A DNA stretch of 8,820 bases. Origin: an uncultured Candidatus Competibacteraceae bacterium. GTDB lineage: Bacteria > Pseudomonadota > Gammaproteobacteria > Competibacterales > Competibacteraceae. Location: positions 1 through 8,820 of the forward strand of contig CALMNY010000376.1 of assembly GCA_937872125.1 (NCBI GenBank), in the 5' to 3' direction. Both the position numbers and the translations under genes were made by a program. Below the pieces are notes generated by a model. That model saw nothing but the letters and a program-made list of their open reading frames with translations. It ran no database searches and had not been told where the DNA came from. The first letter of the stretch is position 1; each line of letters begins with the position of its first letter. Shown in pieces: positions 1 to 7,835 of the stretch.

Positions 1-407
1 CCTCGCTCAACATCTATTCCAAGGTGGGGCTGGTGACGCTGATCGGGCTGATTGCCAAGAACGGCATCCTGATCGTGGAGTTCGCCAACAAGCTTCAGCG
101 CGCCGGCCGGCCCAAACTGGCGGCGGTGCATGAGGCGGCGCTGATTCGGTTGCGGCCGATTCTAATGACCAGCGCCGCTACGATCGCGGGCCATTTTCCG
201 CTGACCCTGGTGACTGGAGCCGGGGCCGCCGCCCGCAATTCCATCGGCCTGGTGCTGGTCGGCGGCATCGCTATCGGCACGCTGTTCACCCTGTTCGTGG
301 TGCCGGCGCTGTATGCGTTGCTGGCCAGGGACCACACCCACGACCGGGATGCTGAACAGGCGGCGGCGGTGGTTCATGCGCCGGGCGCTTCCAGCACCCC
401 TTCGTAA
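1..407 (+). CDS. RND-family efflux transporter permease subunit, C-terminal fragment
   Basis: This is the C-terminal 134 residues of an inner-membrane RND (HAE1-type) pump, which uses the proton gradient to export drugs or other small molecules through a periplasmic adaptor and an outer-membrane channel. The reading frame is open from base 3, beginning SLNIYSKVGLVTLIGL, so the gene starts outside the window; the GTG at base 24 is an internal valine. Family hallmarks visible are the IAKNGILIVEFAN segment, the RLRPILMTSAATIAG motif, a glycine/alanine-rich GAGAAARNSIG stretch, and a final hydrophobic helix ending GTLFTLFVVPALYALLA. A polar, alanine-rich tail of about 30 residues follows and ends at TAA (405-407). 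The substrate cannot be told from this fragment. Its last 34 bases overlap the 3' end of the convergent Uma2 gene. Family assignment is secure; the subfamily is not. Confidence 0.93.
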   Translation, partial: SLNIYSKVGLVTLIGLIAKNGILIVEFANKLQRAGRPKLAAVHEAALIRLRPILMTSAATIAGHFPLTLVTGAGAAARNSIGLVLVGGIAIGTLFTLFVVPALYALLARDHTHDRDAEQAAAVVHAPGASSTPS

Positions 408-946
408 ACTTCGGCAAGCGTTAAATCCACCCCGACGCTGCGCAGGTTAATCCCGCCGTCGGTTTCATACACTTCCAAATCCCAACCGGTTTCGCGCCGG
501 TACACTTCCACGCGCCGCACATCCTGGGCTACCAGCACGTACTCCTCCAGGCTCGGCAGGCGGCGATACGCATAAAACTTGTCCGAGCGGTCGTCGCGTT
601 CGGTGGAATTCGACAGCACCTCGACGATGAGTTTGGGCTGCTCGACCACATACGGATCGTTATCGCCCGCCGCACAGCCGACCACGACATCCGGATAGTA
701 AAACCGCTCGCGCCAGTCCCAGGCCACATGTACCTTGACATCGCCAATGAACACCCGGCAAGGCGTGCCGCGCAGGTGAGCGCGCAGCAATCCATAAAAA
801 TTGCCGGCTATCTCGTTATGCGCCTTGGTTCCTCCCGCCATCGCATAGACATCGCCATCCACATACTCATGGCGGACCTTGGCCACCTTCTCGCCTTCCA
901 GATACTCAACGGGTGATATGAACAGCTTGCGCGCCAACTCAGCCAT
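374..946 (-). CDS. Uma2 (DUF820) family PD-(D/E)XK nuclease-fold protein
   Basis: A 190-residue protein of the Uma2/DUF820 family, which has a restriction-endonuclease-like fold; its biological role is poorly defined and members are usually found in many copies per genome. Visible family features are an N-terminal helix (SPVEYLEGEK), the RHEYVDGDVYAMAGGT block at 25-40, a conserved H43N44 after it, the YYPDVVV strand with putative metal ligand D86, the LIVEVLSNST strand with E109, the helix containing K123, and EEYVLVAQDVRRVEVYRR near 134-150. The start is set at the ATG at 946 because GGAGGT lies at 956-951 with correct spacing. The frame can be extended to a TTG at 976, but that start lacks a good Shine-Dalgarno sequence and adds residues outside the family domain. 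The gene lies 48 bases after the GGDEF-EAL gene on the same strand and may be co-transcribed with it. Nuclease activity is inferred from the family only. Confidence 0.88.
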   Translation of the reverse strand: MAELARKLFISPVEYLEGEKVAKVRHEYVDGDVYAMAGGTKAHNEIAGNFYGLLRAHLRGTPCRVFIGDVKVHVAWDWRERFYYPDVVVGCAAGDNDPYVVEQPKLIVEVLSNSTERDDRSDKFYAYRRLPSLEEYVLVAQDVRRVEVYRRETGWDLEVYETDGGINLRSVGVDLTLAEVYEGVLEAPGA

Positions 947-950
947 AACC

Positions 951-956
951 ACCTCC
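951..956 (-). promoter_or_regulatory. Shine-Dalgarno deciding the Uma2 start
   Basis: On the minus strand GGAGGT reads from 956 to 951, followed by GGTT and then the ATG at 946. This near-perfect ribosome binding site favours the internal ATG over the TTG 30 bases upstream. Confidence 0.75.
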
Positions 957-994
957 ACGATGACGAATATTTTCAATCATTTCATTTTTCGGCG

Positions 995-3900
995 CTAACC
1001 GGTGATTGATGCACGCACCAGCCAGTCAGCGAATTGTTCGGCGGGCATCGGGGGGTCAAATAAATAACCTTGTGCTAAATCACAGCCCTGATTGAGCAGG
1101 ATGCGCCGTTGTTCCTCGTTCTCGACCCCTTCCGCCACCACCTTCAACCCCAGACCGTGACCGAGGGCGATAATGGTAGCGGATAGCATACAATCGTCAG
1201 GGTTAGTAACAAGGTCGCGCACGAAACTCCGGTCAATCTTCAGGGCGGTGAGCGGCAGGCGCTTGAGATAGCTCAGGCTGGAATAGCCGACGCCAAAATC
1301 ATCAATGGCCAGACCCAAACCCAGCCGACGCAGGGTCAGCATGGTTTCCGCCGTCCGCGCGCCAGTTTCGAGCAAACTGGACTCGGTCAGCTCCAGTTCC
1401 AGCGCCTGGGCGGGGAGACCGTGGGCCGTAAGCAAGTTTTCGATCCGTTCGCCAAAACCCGGATCGCGAAAATGACGGGCGGCCAGATTCACCGCCACGG
1501 TCAGCGGCGGCAGGCCAGCCCCGCGCCAGATCGCCAGTTGCCGGCATACCTCCGCCAGCATCCAGTCGCCCAGATGAACGATGAGATCGCTGGCTTCGGC
1601 GACCGAAATAAAACGCCCCGGCGAAATCAGGCCGTGATCGGGATGCAGCCAGCGCACCAGCGCCTCGGCGCCCGCCAGCCGTCCATCACCCAACCGCACC
1701 TTGGGCTGAAAGTAGGCGCGCAGTTGGCCGGTTTCAATCGCCTTGCGCAACTGCGATTCGAGCATCAGACGCTCAAAGGTAGCGACATTCATCTCGCGGG
1801 TGTAGAACACCCAGGTATTGCGGCCCTCATGCTTGGCCCGATACAGAGCGGTATCCGCGTTCTTCAGCAATTCAGCAAAGCTCATGCCATCATGCGGGTA
1901 AAGGGCGATGCCGATAGAGGCCGTCACCCGCAGGTTGTGGCCCGACACCACAAAAGGCTGGCCGAAGGCAGTCACTAGCTTGCCCGCCAGCCGCGCGGCG
2001 CCGGGCTGGCCGGTGTCGGGTAATAACAGCACGAATTCATCGCCGCCCAGCCGACAGACTGTATCGGTTTCCCGCGTCAGTTCCCGCAATCGTATCGCCG
2101 CCTGCACCAGCAGGGCGTCACCCTCGGCGTGGCCCAGCGAATCGTTGACCTCCTTAAACCGGTCCAGGTCGAGAAACAACACCGCCAGTTCTTCGCGCCG
2201 ACGGCTCGCCAGCGCCAGCGCCAATTCCGCTCGCTGGGTTAGCAGCGCCCGGTTCGGCAGATCGGTCAGGGCGTCGTAGTAAGCCAGATGTTCGATGCGC
2301 TGCTCGGTTTCCTTTTGATGAGTAATGTCGGTAGCAATAATCACGTAATGGGTCAGATGGTTCGCGGCATCCCGCACTTCGCTGACTGTAGTCAGCACCA
2401 GCAGCAGGCCGCCGTCCTTGCACCGACACCAGAATTCGCCCTGCCAGAGGCCTTCCCGGGCCACCGTTTGCCACAGCGCCTGATAGTAGACGTCTGACTG
2501 GCGCTCAGATTGCAGGATCCGCAAGGACTGGCCACGCACATCGGCCTCGGGGTAACCGCTCATCGCGATGAAGGCGGGATTAACCGCCACGATAATGCCA
2601 TGGGTGTCGGTCACCAGGATGGCTTCCCGCGCCGCCTCGAACACGGTCGCCGCCAGGCGCTGCCGTTCCTCGGCGCGCCGGCGCTCGGTGATATCCCGGA
2701 ACTCCGACACGCGAACCATCTGGCCCCGGTAGGGAATCGTCTTGCCCCGGACTTCCAGCGGATAGATCGAGCCATCCCGGCGCAGACCGTCTACTTCATA
2801 GGTTTTGTCGTATCCATCCTGGACGTTTCGCGCCACCAGCTCCCGCCAGGGCGGCGCGATCAGCAGTAGTCCATTCATGCCGATCAACTCCTCCAGTGGG
2901 AAGCCGGTCATGTCGGCCAGGCCCTGATTACATTCCAGGATCATGCCCTGGTCGTGGATGCCGATGCCGCCAAACGACGCTTCGTGCAGGACACGGAACC
3001 GCTCTTCGCTTTCCCGCAGCGATTGTTCGGCTACCTTGCGTTCGGCGATGCCGCGCACGCTAATGATGAAACGCTCCTGGCTGCCGATCACGGCGAACCG
3101 AATGCTGACCTCGACCCAGAAGGTCTCTCCAGAATGTTGCCTGGCGATCCACTCGAAGGTTTGCGGGCCTTCCGCCCGAACCTTGCGCAACCACGCCATT
3201 GCATCCTTCTCGGAATAGGGCGGCGTTCCCATGCCAAGCTGGCCAGCCGCGAGCTGCAGGATTTCCGCGCGGGTGTAGCCGTACATCTCGCACGCACGGC
3301 GATTCACATCGAGGATTTGGCCCGTATCGGCATCGTCCACGAACACGGCATCGTCGAGGGCATCCAGCACGGCGCGGGCGTATTCCTGACTGGCGCGCAG
3401 TTCAGCCGTGCGCGCCATGACCAGCGCTTCCGCCCGCTGGCGCTGGGATACCACGGCAAACAGATACAGCGCCGCCAGCACCGTCAACAGCCCGCCCGCG
3501 ACCACAACCCACTGATGGGTCCGCTCGGCATGGTTGGCGATGAACGCGGCGTTGGGTTGTATCTCGATCCGCCACAGCCGGTTGGCGAGCGGAATATCCT
3601 GGCGGTACCGCAGCGACACATCAGCAACGGGTTCAGCCGCGCCCAACCGAGGGACCCAGTCATACAGCACCTGCTGTTCGCTGTCCGCCGACAAATCGCT
3701 CAGGCGCAATATCAACCCTTGCGGCACGGTGTCCTTTAATACATTTTCCACCACCGTACCCACCCGGATGATCCCCAGCACGAAGCCTTCCAACCGCTGC
3801 CGGCGCTCTTCCACGTTGCGGGCTGCTCCTCGGTAGACCGGCGCAAACGCCAGCACGGAAAACCGCTGGGCCGATTCCTGCACCAGGACATACCGTGCAC

Positions 3901-5377
3901 TGAGCGCCAGTTGGCCGCTGTCCCGCGCGTGCGTTAACGCCGCGCCACGCGCCAGGTGGCTTGGCGGGGGGGCGTATCCCAAGGCTTTCTCGTTACCGGT
4001 ATAAGGCTCCAGGTAATACACCGGGAAATATTCATCGCGCTCGGTGGCCGGCGCCAGCGTCCCACTGCTGTCCAGTTCGGTGAAGTGGAAATCCGCCAAA
4101 CCGTCCCGGCGCGCGGCGGCTTCGAATTTGGCTCGTTGTTCCCGGCTTACGCGCGGCAGCCACTCAATCGCCCAGAAGTCGCCATAGTTCAGAATCGGGT
4201 TTACAAACTGCTGGAATTCTTCGCGGGTGACCACATCCGAACCGTTGAAGAAGCGCCTGATCGCTTCAAGATCACGCAGACCATCCCTGAACTTGGCGAC
4301 GATCAGCTTGGTCCGTTGCTCGGCGAGTGTTTGAAAGCGGTGTTCCAGGGTGTCCTGATTTTTCTGGCGCAGATCGAGAAACAGGCCGGTAGTCAGCGCC
4401 GCGCCGATCAAGAGGGTCAGGGTCGCGGTGCCCCAGGCCGTGGCCATCGTGTTACTGGCTACCGCATCGCCAGCGACCGACCGGTTGAAAAGATAAGCTC
4501 CGCCCAGCAGCAGTACCAGAACGCCTAACCCAAGAATCCCAATGAGCGCATGACCGGTGTTCCGTGCGGTCATGGAGATTTCCTGCCGAATGGGCGTGCG
4601 CAGCAGCGCGATGGATTGGCCCGCCAAGTCGGCCAGCGTCTCATAGACGAAGGTCACGCCTTGCGGCCCCGGCTGCAAGACGGCTTTGCCGGGGGGCAGG
4701 GTGCGCAGGTAATCCTGTTCCTCGGGCTCCAGCCGCCCGTCGCCTTCGGGGAACAGCGTGAACGCCACCCGGGTCTGTTCAGCCAGCGTTTTGAGCAGTG
4801 ACGCATCCAGCAATCGGCCAAACACCAGGGCGCCGCGCGCCGGTCCCACGCCTTGTGAGGTCAGGATCGGGCGTATGGCGAGCAGCAGCAGGCCGTGTTC
4901 GGTGCGCACTATCCCTTCCATCGCTTGCCCGTGTTCCAGCGGGGGCCGGAGTGTGGTCAGAATAGCTGGCTGTTCGCCTGAAAAGGCGGCTAGCTTCACT
5001 TCGCCGCCCAGATCCGTATCGTAGCCACCCCCATAAAGAACCTGGCCAGCGCGGTTCAGGGCGAGGCAGAAGTTGAGACGGACATTTTTTTCCAACTGCG
5101 GCCAGTCGCTGAAGTTGGACTGGATAAAAGCCGGATCGCGCTGTTCGGCGAAGGCATAGGTTTCATCCCATTCAGCCCAGTCTCCGGCCACGCCGCTCAG
5201 TTGCCGTAATTCCCACTGGATGGCCGCCCGCGCCCGCGAACTTTCTTCCAGCGCCTCGGCCTGCTCCAACTGGTTGAACGCCGGCTGGATCAGCCAGTGG
5301 TTCAACCCCCAGATCGCCAGTAATAGCGCCGCGAAACTGACGGTTACTAACAGGATGGCTTTTGCTTTAGGGTTCAT
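995..5377 (-). CDS. Membrane-bound c-di-GMP cyclase/phosphodiesterase (CHASE4-CHASE-PAS3-GGDEF-EAL)
   Basis: A 1460-residue sensor enzyme predicted to make and/or degrade cyclic di-GMP at the inner membrane. Order of parts: helix TM1 about 7-29; a CHASE4-like extracytoplasmic domain about 40-260 (GDWAEWDETYAF, RGALVFGRLLD); TM2 about 276-296; a short loop; TM3 about 313-335; a CHASE-like domain about 360-610 (FWAIEWLPRVSREQR, RDEYFPVYYLEPYTGNEKALGY); TM4 about 622-642; three PAS domains about 665-780, 790-900 and 908-1022; GGDEF about 1026-1190; EAL about 1205-1452. The cyclase motif GGDEF is intact (1111-1115), with the inhibitory-site RETD at 1102-1105. The EAL side keeps E1238, N1297, E1332, D1359/D1360, K1380, E1416, Q1436 and the DFGVGYSSLSYL loop, so both activities look possible. 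No ATG follows M1 until residue 153, so 5377 is the likely start, although its upstream signal is unusual. Which activity dominates, and the ligand, cannot be read from sequence. Confidence 0.95.
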   Translation of the reverse strand: MNPKAKAILLVTVSFAALLLAIWGLNHWLIQPAFNQLEQAEALEESSRARAAIQWELRQLSGVAGDWAEWDETYAFAEQRDPAFIQSNFSDWPQLEKNVRLNFCLALNRAGQVLYGGGYDTDLGGEVKLAAFSGEQPAILTTLRPPLEHGQAMEGIVRTEHGLLLLAIRPILTSQGVGPARGALVFGRLLDASLLKTLAEQTRVAFTLFPEGDGRLEPEEQDYLRTLPPGKAVLQPGPQGVTFVYETLADLAGQSIALLRTPIRQEISMTARNTGHALIGILGLGVLVLLLGGAYLFNRSVAGDAVASNTMATAWGTATLTLLIGAALTTGLFLDLRQKNQDTLEHRFQTLAEQRTKLIVAKFRDGLRDLEAIRRFFNGSDVVTREEFQQFVNPILNYGDFWAIEWLPRVSREQRAKFEAAARRDGLADFHFTELDSSGTLAPATERDEYFPVYYLEPYTGNEKALGYAPPPSHLARGAALTHARDSGQLALSARYVLVQESAQRFSVLAFAPVYRGAARNVEERRQRLEGFVLGIIRVGTVVENVLKDTVPQGLILRLSDLSADSEQQVLYDWVPRLGAAEPVADVSLRYRQDIPLANRLWRIEIQPNAAFIANHAERTHQWVVVAGGLLTVLAALYLFAVVSQRQRAEALVMARTAELRASQEYARAVLDALDDAVFVDDADTGQILDVNRRACEMYGYTRAEILQLAAGQLGMGTPPYSEKDAMAWLRKVRAEGPQTFEWIARQHSGETFWVEVSIRFAVIGSQERFIISVRGIAERKVAEQSLRESEERFRVLHEASFGGIGIHDQGMILECNQGLADMTGFPLEELIGMNGLLLIAPPWRELVARNVQDGYDKTYEVDGLRRDGSIYPLEVRGKTIPYRGQMVRVSEFRDITERRRAEERQRLAATVFEAAREAILVTDTHGIIVAVNPAFIAMSGYPEADVRGQSLRILQSERQSDVYYQALWQTVAREGLWQGEFWCRCKDGGLLLVLTTVSEVRDAANHLTHYVIIATDITHQKETEQRIEHLAYYDALTDLPNRALLTQRAELALALASRRREELAVLFLDLDRFKEVNDSLGHAEGDALLVQAAIRLRELTRETDTVCRLGGDEFVLLLPDTGQPGAARLAGKLVTAFGQPFVVSGHNLRVTASIGIALYPHDGMSFAELLKNADTALYRAKHEGRNTWVFYTREMNVATFERLMLESQLRKAIETGQLRAYFQPKVRLGDGRLAGAEALVRWLHPDHGLISPGRFISVAEASDLIVHLGDWMLAEVCRQLAIWRGAGLPPLTVAVNLAARHFRDPGFGERIENLLTAHGLPAQALELELTESSLLETGARTAETMLTLRRLGLGLAIDDFGVGYSSLSYLKRLPLTALKIDRSFVRDLVTNPDDCMLSATIIALGHGLGLKVVAEGVENEEQRRILLNQGCDLAQGYLFDPPMPAEQFADWLVRASITG

Positions 5378-5385
5378 GGGTTCAT
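5374..5385 (-). other. Three-codon mini-ORF overlapping the start of the GGDEF-EAL gene
   Basis: On the minus strand the sequence ATGAACCC occurs twice in tandem. The upstream ATG (5385-5383) reads ATG AAC CCA TGA and ends in a TGA that overlaps the ATG of the large gene as ATGA. The only Shine-Dalgarno-like stretch, GAGAAG at 5395-5390, lies 4 bases before the mini-ORF ATG and 12 bases before the gene ATG. Translational coupling is possible; expression of the mini-ORF is not shown. Confidence 0.35.
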
Positions 5386-5475
5386 AGTTCTTCTCACGGC
5401 GGCCCCGAGTTCCAAACCAGACGCCAGAAGCATCAGCAGCCCGTGGTCAGCTAAATCATAGTATCCATCTGGTTA

Positions 5476-7350
5476 TCAAAAATACACCTGTAGCCTCAAT
5501 CCCACCTCATCAACACCCTCCTGATGCCGCCATTCGGCCCGGAGTGACCAATCCTGTCCCAGGGCCAGATTTTGTTGCAACGTGACCCGTGAGACCGTAT
5601 CGGTTTCACCCCACCGGCTATTGAGCCAGGTCGCGCCGGCCAGAATTTTCCAGGCAGGCGTCGGTTGCAGCAGCGCCCCGACCGCCAGCGCCGGTCCAGC
5701 CCGATGATCGTGGAAGAATTCATCGCTGTAATCGAACTCCAGTCCCGGCAATGCGAACCAGACTGTCCGCCAAGGCCAGCGAGTTTCAGCGGCCAGGCCC
5801 AGCCCGCCGCTCAAATCAAACGCGATGCAGTCGCGGCAATCCGACCGGGGTATCGCTTCCCAGCCGGCGTGAATCCGCCAGGCGGGGCGCGGGGTCAGGG
5901 CATTGAGCGGCGGTAACGAAGTGATATCGAGTAAGGTTAGTCGGGCGAGCGCCAGTCCGCTGTGATCGGTGTAAACCCGGACCGCGATATTCAGTAACTC
6001 AATCCGGGCGTCGGGCGTATATCCAGCGTCCGGCTCCAATAAATCGTGGTAGCTGGCCCGCGCGTTCAGTTCCATAAACGCCGCGCCATCCCGCTGGCCA
6101 ATGCCGACGCCGATCCGCCGCGAGGCATGGCCGGTTTCCGGGCGAGTGGCGTAGGGTTCGACCGCAACCGGCGCGGCGGCGACCGCCAACTGGTTTCGGG
6201 CCATCAGCAAGCGGTGCGCAAGGGCATCGGGCGGAGCAACCGACTCAGGCGGTTTGGCGTCGCCTGCGCGCTGCTGCTGGCGCTCGTCCAGGGCCAGTTC
6301 CAACAGCAGCGCCTGCCGTTCCGGGGCCAGCCGGACGAAATCGGGAGCGGCCGCGACCGCTGCATCTTTCCCCAGGCGCCGCGCCAATCGCCGCTCGCTG
6401 GCATTCAGCGCCTCGTAACGGCGATTGATGTGCGTGCCGCGCGCCGGGCGGGCGGTCGTCTCGCCGATCAGCCCCGGTTGCCGGGCCAGCAGCCGGATCG
6501 TATCGGCTGGCAGGGTCCAGAGCCGGTATTCATCGCTGAGCCGCAGCTCCGGATCGGCGGCTTCCAGCAGCGTCAATAACTGCCAGGCGCAGTTTTCCCT
6601 GAAGAAGTAATAATCGAACTCGATGCCGCGCAGTTCCCAGACATGCTCCAACAAGCGTCGTAACTGACTCCGGGACAGGTTCAGCCGATATTCCCAGAGA
6701 TCGCGGTTTTCCAGATCGCTGTAGGCGCGCACCAGTTGGTAATAGGGCTGGATATCGAACCGGCCCTTGAAGCCGCCCGCGACGCCGTCCAGCGCATACG
6801 TCAGGACATGGCTGTCCGTATCGTCGGCGGCGTAGTTGATGGCGTAGGCCAGCAACCGGGTCTGCTCGGTCTGGCCGCGCCGGTCCAGCCGCAGCAGGGT
6901 ATGGCCGAATAGCGACGCGGGATTGTTGAGGTAGGCCGAGGCGAACACCAGGGTTGCCGTTTCCGCATTCAGTTCACCGAACCACTGCTGAAACCGCGCG
7001 CAGTCGTGCGGCGGCAGGCGGCGGTCGTCGAAATTCAGCTCTGCTTTGAGCCAGCGATAGCGGGCGATGAAAGCGCACTGGGCGGGTTGCGGGTCGCCGC
7101 CGACCCAATCGGCGCTAAAGAAGGCGCGCAAGGTTGCGGCGAGTTCGGCGTGCGGATCCGTTTTACCGGTCGGCGCGAGGAAAAAGCGGGAATCATCGGC
7201 GTCGCTGACTACACGCTTGCCACCGGCGGCGGGCCGGTAGTGCAGCAGCGTGCGCCACTCACGCCGCGCGGCCAACTCGGCGGCGTCAGCGTGGTCCAGC
7301 AGTTCGGTGAGATAAAGGGGGTCAGCGCAGGCGCCTGCCGCGCGGATCAA
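5476..7350 (-). CDS. DUF4105 / Lnb N-terminal-like envelope protein with C-terminal beta-barrel
   Basis: The N-terminal part (about 90-290) matches the DUF4105 family, now often named the Lnb N-terminal periplasmic domain after a lipoprotein N-acyltransferase. Marks are FIARYRWLKAELNF, the block SAYLNNPASLFGHTLLRLDR with H150, and FFRENCAWQLLTLLEA with C254. A His in GHT followed by a later Cys in ENCA resembles the permuted papain/LRAT-like arrangement, so a thiol-based acyl transfer or hydrolysis is possible but not shown. From about 410 to 624 the sequence alternates hydrophobic and polar residues and ends in VYF, as in outer-membrane barrels; C505 and C508 (CRDC) lie within it. The TTG at 7350 is the first standard start codon, but the frame upstream encodes a hydrophobic stretch (GVLLLGLL) and an ACA/D cleavage site, so the true N-terminus probably lies upstream. 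The gene follows DUF3015 directly. Family is secure; enzymatic activity is inference. Confidence 0.87.
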   Translation of the reverse strand: MIRAAGACADPLYLTELLDHADAAELAARREWRTLLHYRPAAGGKRVVSDADDSRFFLAPTGKTDPHAELAATLRAFFSADWVGGDPQPAQCAFIARYRWLKAELNFDDRRLPPHDCARFQQWFGELNAETATLVFASAYLNNPASLFGHTLLRLDRRGQTEQTRLLAYAINYAADDTDSHVLTYALDGVAGGFKGRFDIQPYYQLVRAYSDLENRDLWEYRLNLSRSQLRRLLEHVWELRGIEFDYYFFRENCAWQLLTLLEAADPELRLSDEYRLWTLPADTIRLLARQPGLIGETTARPARGTHINRRYEALNASERRLARRLGKDAAVAAAPDFVRLAPERQALLLELALDERQQQRAGDAKPPESVAPPDALAHRLLMARNQLAVAAAPVAVEPYATRPETGHASRRIGVGIGQRDGAAFMELNARASYHDLLEPDAGYTPDARIELLNIAVRVYTDHSGLALARLTLLDITSLPPLNALTPRPAWRIHAGWEAIPRSDCRDCIAFDLSGGLGLAAETRWPWRTVWFALPGLEFDYSDEFFHDHRAGPALAVGALLQPTPAWKILAGATWLNSRWGETDTVSRVTLQQNLALGQDWSLRAEWRHQEGVDEVGLRLQVYF

Positions 7351-7409
7351 AAGACCGAGCAGCAGGACGCCGGTCGGGCGCGAGAACGGAACGATGGACG
7401 ATTCAGTGC

Positions 7410-7808
7410 TCAGTTCAAGGTCAACCGCTGGCTGAAACGCGGGTCGGCCTGCAGTTCCCGGTCCAGTGTCGCCAGCATGTCGGCGGCAGTGGTCCGGTCC
7501 GTCGGAAACAGTACGGCGAACTTGTCCTGGGTGAAGGCAAAAAACGCCGGTTGCTGGCTGGATTCGATATTCAGCAAGGTCGCCAGTGAGGCCAGATATT
7601 CGCCCCGCCCCGCCGCCATATCGTTCCGCAACCGCTCCAGATTGACCTTGGCGAACTCGGCGGTTTGCTCCTGGCGATTCATAAACGCGGTACTGCTTGA
7701 ACCGCCGCTCGAGGCGCTGGAGCCGGAGCTGGGATCGGTGACCACGGTGCAGGCGCCGGCGCTTAAACCCAGTGCGGCGATTACGGTGATGTTCAGCAGG
7801 AATTTCAT
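7410..7808 (-). CDS. DUF3015-like exported protein, possible lipoprotein
   Basis: A 132-residue exported protein. It begins with a lysine and a hydrophobic core (FLLNITVIAALGLSAGAC); C20 could be a lipidated cysteine, though the lipobox (SAGAC) is imperfect because alanine occupies position -3. A Ser/Gly-rich linker runs from about 26 to 40. The remaining domain, with EFAKVNLERLRNDMAAGRGEYLASLATLL and QPAFFAFTQDKFAVLFP, resembles DUF3015 proteins, whose function is unknown. The ATG at 7808 is preceded by GAGGA seven bases upstream, a good ribosome binding site. The stop TGA (7412-7410) is 15 bases before a possible non-standard start of the DUF4105 gene and 60 before its first TTG, so the two are almost certainly one transcript. 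My recollection is that DUF3015 and DUF4105 genes are often neighbours, which supports both calls. Confidence 0.75.
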   Translation of the reverse strand: MKFLLNITVIAALGLSAGACTVVTDPSSGSSASSGGSSSTAFMNRQEQTAEFAKVNLERLRNDMAAGRGEYLASLATLLNIESSQQPAFFAFTQDKFAVLFPTDRTTAADMLATLDRELQADPRFSQRLTLN

Positions 7809-7835
7809 GAGTCAGTCCTCGAAATGTCAGTACGG

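Noticed and set aside
947..980. Alternative TTG start of the Uma2 gene at 976, and a 13-codon ORF from the ATG at 980
   Set aside because: Neither has a convincing ribosome binding site, while the ATG at 946 has GGAGGT in the right place.
2954..3739. Long plus-strand open frame of 261 codons
   Set aside because: It lies fully antisense to the PAS/CHASE part of the GGDEF-EAL gene, shows no recognisable domain, and is expected from GC-rich codon use. The same holds for the frames at 1421-1978 and 3956-4528.
5443..5476. Promoter-like TTGATA and TATGAT upstream of the GGDEF-EAL gene
   Set aside because: The two boxes are individually good but only 13 bases apart, too close for a sigma-70 promoter; no better pair was found.
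7401..7425. Programmed -1 frameshift joining DUF3015 to DUF4105
   Set aside because: A -1 shift before the DUF3015 stop would enter the DUF4105 frame, but no slippery heptamer or stimulatory structure is evident, and fusion would bury the second signal peptide.
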